Assembly: GCA_017999215.1 (NCBI GenBank) | Contig: JAGOBQ010000226.1 | Coordinates: 1-6,827 of the forward strand | Length of the DNA stretch: 6,827 nucleotides | Direction of reading: 5' to 3' | DNA from: Thermoanaerobaculia bacterium | GTDB lineage: Bacteria > Acidobacteriota > Thermoanaerobaculia > UBA5066 | Shown: in pieces, positions 5,571 to 6,827 of the stretch | Position numbering within the stretch: position 1 is the first letter of the stretch | Layout: each line of letters starts with the position of its first letter | The notes under the pieces: generated by a model | Database searches by the model: none | Told to the model about the DNA's origin: nothing | Seen by the model: only the letters and a program-made list of their open reading frames with translations | Made by a program: the position numbers and the translations under genes

Positions 5571-5826
5571 CTCCCGCTCGATCGCGGCAGGTCGAGACAA
5601 GTTGCTGCCAAGGAACGACTTGATCGAAGAGGACGCCGCTCGGCAACCGGGTTGCGAGGGTCGAGGCAGATCCCGCGAGCCCCAGCGCGAAAGGAGGAGA
5701 GGGATGACGAAGGAAGCCTGATCGGCCGCGGTCGCCCACACGAAGAAGAGACGAAACGAACGAAGCCCCGATCGAAACGCCCCGAACCGGGGCAGATCCC
5801 CCGAAAGAGAAGGGAAGGAGAACACC

Positions 5827-6240
5827 ATGTTCGCTCGCAACGCTGCCCGCACGTTCGCCCTCGCCCTCGGCCTCGTCGCCCTCCTCGCCAGCGCCGTCTC
5901 CGCCCCCGCGGCGGAGGAGCCGGCCGCCGCCGCGAAGAAGAGCGTCGTCAACGTGAACCAGGCTTCCGCCGACGAGCTCGCGCGGCTTCCGCGCGTCGGC
6001 CCGTCGCTGGCCGGGAAGATCGTCGCCCACCGGGAGCAGCACGGTCCGTTCAAGCGGGCGCAGGACCTGATGGAGGTGAAGGGGATCGGCGAGAAGATGT
6101 TCGCCCTCCTCGAGCCGTACCTCGCCGTCTCCGGTCCGACGACGCTGGCCGAGAAGGTCTCGTCGAAGGGAACCACCGCCCGGAAGGCGGCGAAGCCCGC
6201 GAAGGCGAAGCCCGCCGCCGCGGAGAAGGCCGGCCGCTGA
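5827..6240 (+). CDS. comEA: Secreted helix-hairpin-helix DNA-binding protein (ComEA-like)
   Basis: Members of this family bind double-stranded DNA at the cell surface or in the periplasm and help draw it in during natural transformation. The 137-residue protein begins with a signal peptide: charged start, hydrophobic core ALALGLVALLASAVSA (11-26), and likely signal-peptidase cleavage after VSA or PAA. A short Ala-rich linker follows, then the ComEA domain: VNVNQASADELARLPRVGPSLAGKIVAHR (41-69) holds the first hairpin (PRVGPSLA), and LMEVKGIGEKMFALLEPYL (81-99) the second. The C-terminal 30 or so residues form a Lys/Ala/Pro-rich tail (AKPAKAKPAA) resembling histone-like tails and may add non-specific DNA contacts. 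The start is supported by AAGGAG with a 6-nt spacer. The next gene is a pseudopilin, consistent with a DNA-uptake or pilus setting. Family call is strong; a role in transformation in this organism is inference, since similar small proteins occur in non-competent bacteria. Confidence 0.85.
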   Translation: MFARNAARTFALALGLVALLASAVSAPAAEEPAAAAKKSVVNVNQASADELARLPRVGPSLAGKIVAHREQHGPFKRAQDLMEVKGIGEKMFALLEPYLAVSGPTTLAEKVSSKGTTARKAAKPAKAKPAAAEKAGR

Positions 6241-6246
6241 GGCGCC

Positions 6247-6278
6247 GCGCGGGCCGGGGGCTCTCCCCCGGCCCGCGC
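6247..6278 (+). terminator. 14-bp GC-only hairpin between the ComEA-like and pseudopilin genes
   Basis: GCGCGGGCCGGGGG (6247-6260) and CCCCCGGCCCGCGC (6265-6278) are perfect arms around loop CTCT, 6 nt after the ComEA-like stop codon. There is no T-run after it, so it may be a U-less terminator, a pause site or a 3'-end stabiliser. A smaller stem CGTCT-TCG-AGACG follows at 6280-6292. Confidence 0.45.
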
Positions 6279-6304
6279 CCGTCTTCGAGACGACGCAAGG
6301 ATTC

Positions 6305-6310
6305 GAGGTG
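6305..6310 (+). promoter_or_regulatory. Ribosome binding site fixing the pseudopilin GTG start
   Basis: GAGGTG is followed by a 5-nt spacer and GTG at 6316. The GTG at 6308, inside the motif, is in a different frame. Confidence 0.6.
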
Positions 6311-6315
6311 TCTCC

Positions 6316-6827
6316 GTGCCGCGCGCCCGACGCTCCCTCCGCGGGATCACCCTCCCCGAAGTCCTGACGACCCTCGCGATCCTCTCCCTCGCCGCCGGGC
6401 TCTCGGCGGCGGCCGTCCACAGCCTCGCCGGCCAGACGTCGCTGCGCGCCGCCGCCCACGAGGTCGCGTCCGTCTTCACGCAGGCGCGCGGCCGCGCGAT
6501 CCACCGGAGCGTCCAGTGCGGCGTGAAGTGGATCGGCCGCGCCGGCGACCTGACGCTCCAGATCCACGACGACGGGGACGGCGACGGCGTGCGGAGCGAC
6601 GACATCGAGAGCGGCGTCGACCCGCTCGTCTACGGCCCGGTCTCCGTGAAGAAGCGCTGGCCGAAGGTGACGGTCGGCTTCATCCCCGGCTTCGTCGCCC
6701 GCGACCCGAAGGGGAACCCGGCAGGTGACCTCTCCGACCCGGTTCGCTTCGGCCGCTCCGACATCGACAGCTTCTCGCCGCTCGGCGACTGCTCCCCCGG
6801 ATCAGTCTGGCTGGGCGACGCGAAGAG
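6316..6827 (+). CDS. GspH/FimT-type pseudopilin, N-terminal 170 residues (3' end outside window)
   Basis: Pseudopilins are processed by prepilin peptidase and join the tip or shaft of type II secretion or type IV pilus fibres. The protein opens with a short basic leader (MPRARRSLRG), cleavage after Gly10, then ITLPEV with the conserved Glu at +5 (Glu15) and a hydrophobic helix LTTLAILSLAAGLSAAAV (17-34). The following segment (LRAAAHEVASVFTQARGRAIHRSVQCGVKW) matches the GspH/FimT helix and first strand. An Asp-rich loop DDGDGDGVRSDDIESGVD (85-102) looks like a calcium-binding loop. Near the truncated end, SFSPLGDCSPGSVWLGD fits the conserved GspH strand around a small-residue turn. Two cysteines (68 and 159) may form a disulphide. 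It starts at GTG 6316, 75 nt after the ComEA-like gene, behind a strong hairpin. Whether it serves pili, competence or secretion depends on genes beyond the window. Confidence 0.85.
   Translation, partial: MPRARRSLRGITLPEVLTTLAILSLAAGLSAAAVHSLAGQTSLRAAAHEVASVFTQARGRAIHRSVQCGVKWIGRAGDLTLQIHDDGDGDGVRSDDIESGVDPLVYGPVSVKKRWPKVTVGFIPGFVARDPKGNPAGDLSDPVRFGRSDIDSFSPLGDCSPGSVWLGDAK

Larger units (their letters stand above)
5275..5826. other. 552-bp divergent intergenic region
   Basis: The region lies between the minus-strand regulator and the plus-strand ComEA-like gene. The open frames crossing it have no ribosome binding site or recognisable sequence and look like GC-driven shadows. Besides the 30-bp palindrome listed separately, it has TGACA (5456-5460)/TGTCA (5469-5473), the 13-bp palindrome GCAACC-G-GGTTGC (5643-5655), and a hairpin GCCCC (5779-5783)/GGGGC (5789-5793) in the likely leader of the ComEA-like gene. 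The stretch 5450-5570 is less GC-rich than the coding regions, as expected of promoters, but no clear -35/-10 pair could be assigned. Purine-rich sequence from about 5730 leads into the AAGGAG ribosome binding site (5815-5820), 6 nt before ATG 5827. Confidence 0.6.

Noticed and set aside
5452..5721. 89-codon plus-strand open frame in the divergent intergenic region
   Set aside because: It crosses the 30-bp palindrome, is rich in Arg/Ser, and has no ribosome binding site or family resemblance.
5376..6605. Very long minus-strand open frames (about 400-640 codons) antisense to the ComEA-like and pseudopilin genes
   Set aside because: They arise from codon bias in GC-rich DNA. Sequences are Arg/Ala/Ser-rich low complexity, lack ribosome binding sites, and lie opposite genes with clear family motifs.
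1..6827. CRISPR array, phage genes, toxin-antitoxin pair or transposase gene
   Set aside because: No regularly spaced repeats and no such protein families were seen; all well-supported genes are housekeeping, regulatory or pilus/DNA-uptake types.

Overview
The window is GC-rich chromosomal DNA, clearly above 60% G+C by eye, with bacterial gene packing: 4-base stop/start overlaps, GTG starts and Shine-Dalgarno motifs. The gene set points to a free-living, high-GC Gram-negative-type bacterium: PanB/PanC/PanD, a bacterial deoxynucleoside kinase, a UbiA prenyltransferase, a LuxR-type regulator, a secreted ComEA-like protein and a GspH-type pseudopilin. The protein style suggests Acidobacteriota or a neighbouring deep lineage. 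That placement is an impression, not a phylogenetic result.

Layout: Bases 1-5274 are coded almost entirely on the minus strand. At the left edge is the start of a small zinc-ribbon protein (1-161), preceded by 316 bp without a convincing gene. Next, reading 4319 down to 478, come UbiA-type prenyltransferase, deoxynucleoside kinase, panB, panC and panD. The pan genes are coupled: panB/panC overlap by ATGA, and panD begins just after the panC stop. A 160-bp spacer separates the kinase from panB and holds a hairpin covering the panB ribosome binding site. Upstream of the prenyltransferase lies a 59-bp near-perfect palindrome resembling a REP/MITE-type element, then an intrinsic terminator for the next minus-strand gene. 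That gene (4639-5274) encodes a LuxR-type regulator whose receiver domain lacks the phospho-acceptor Asp.

From 5275 to 5826 is a 552-bp divergent intergenic region with a perfect 30-bp palindrome, a good operator candidate. On the plus strand follow a secreted helix-hairpin-helix (ComEA-like) protein at 5827-6240, a 14-bp GC hairpin, and a GspH/FimT-type pseudopilin starting at 6316 and running off the right edge.

How the genes work together: panB, panC and panD supply all the dedicated steps from ketoisovalerate and aspartate to pantothenate except ketopantoate reductase, which is not in the window. The kinase salvages deoxynucleosides, and the prenyltransferase most likely serves quinone synthesis. 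The right-hand pair (ComEA-like protein plus pseudopilin) suggests DNA uptake or a type IV pilus/type II secretion locus, possibly controlled by the divergent LuxR-type regulator; that regulatory link is inference. I found no convincing novel multi-gene system. The interest lies in the degenerate regulator, the two large palindromes and the panB leader.
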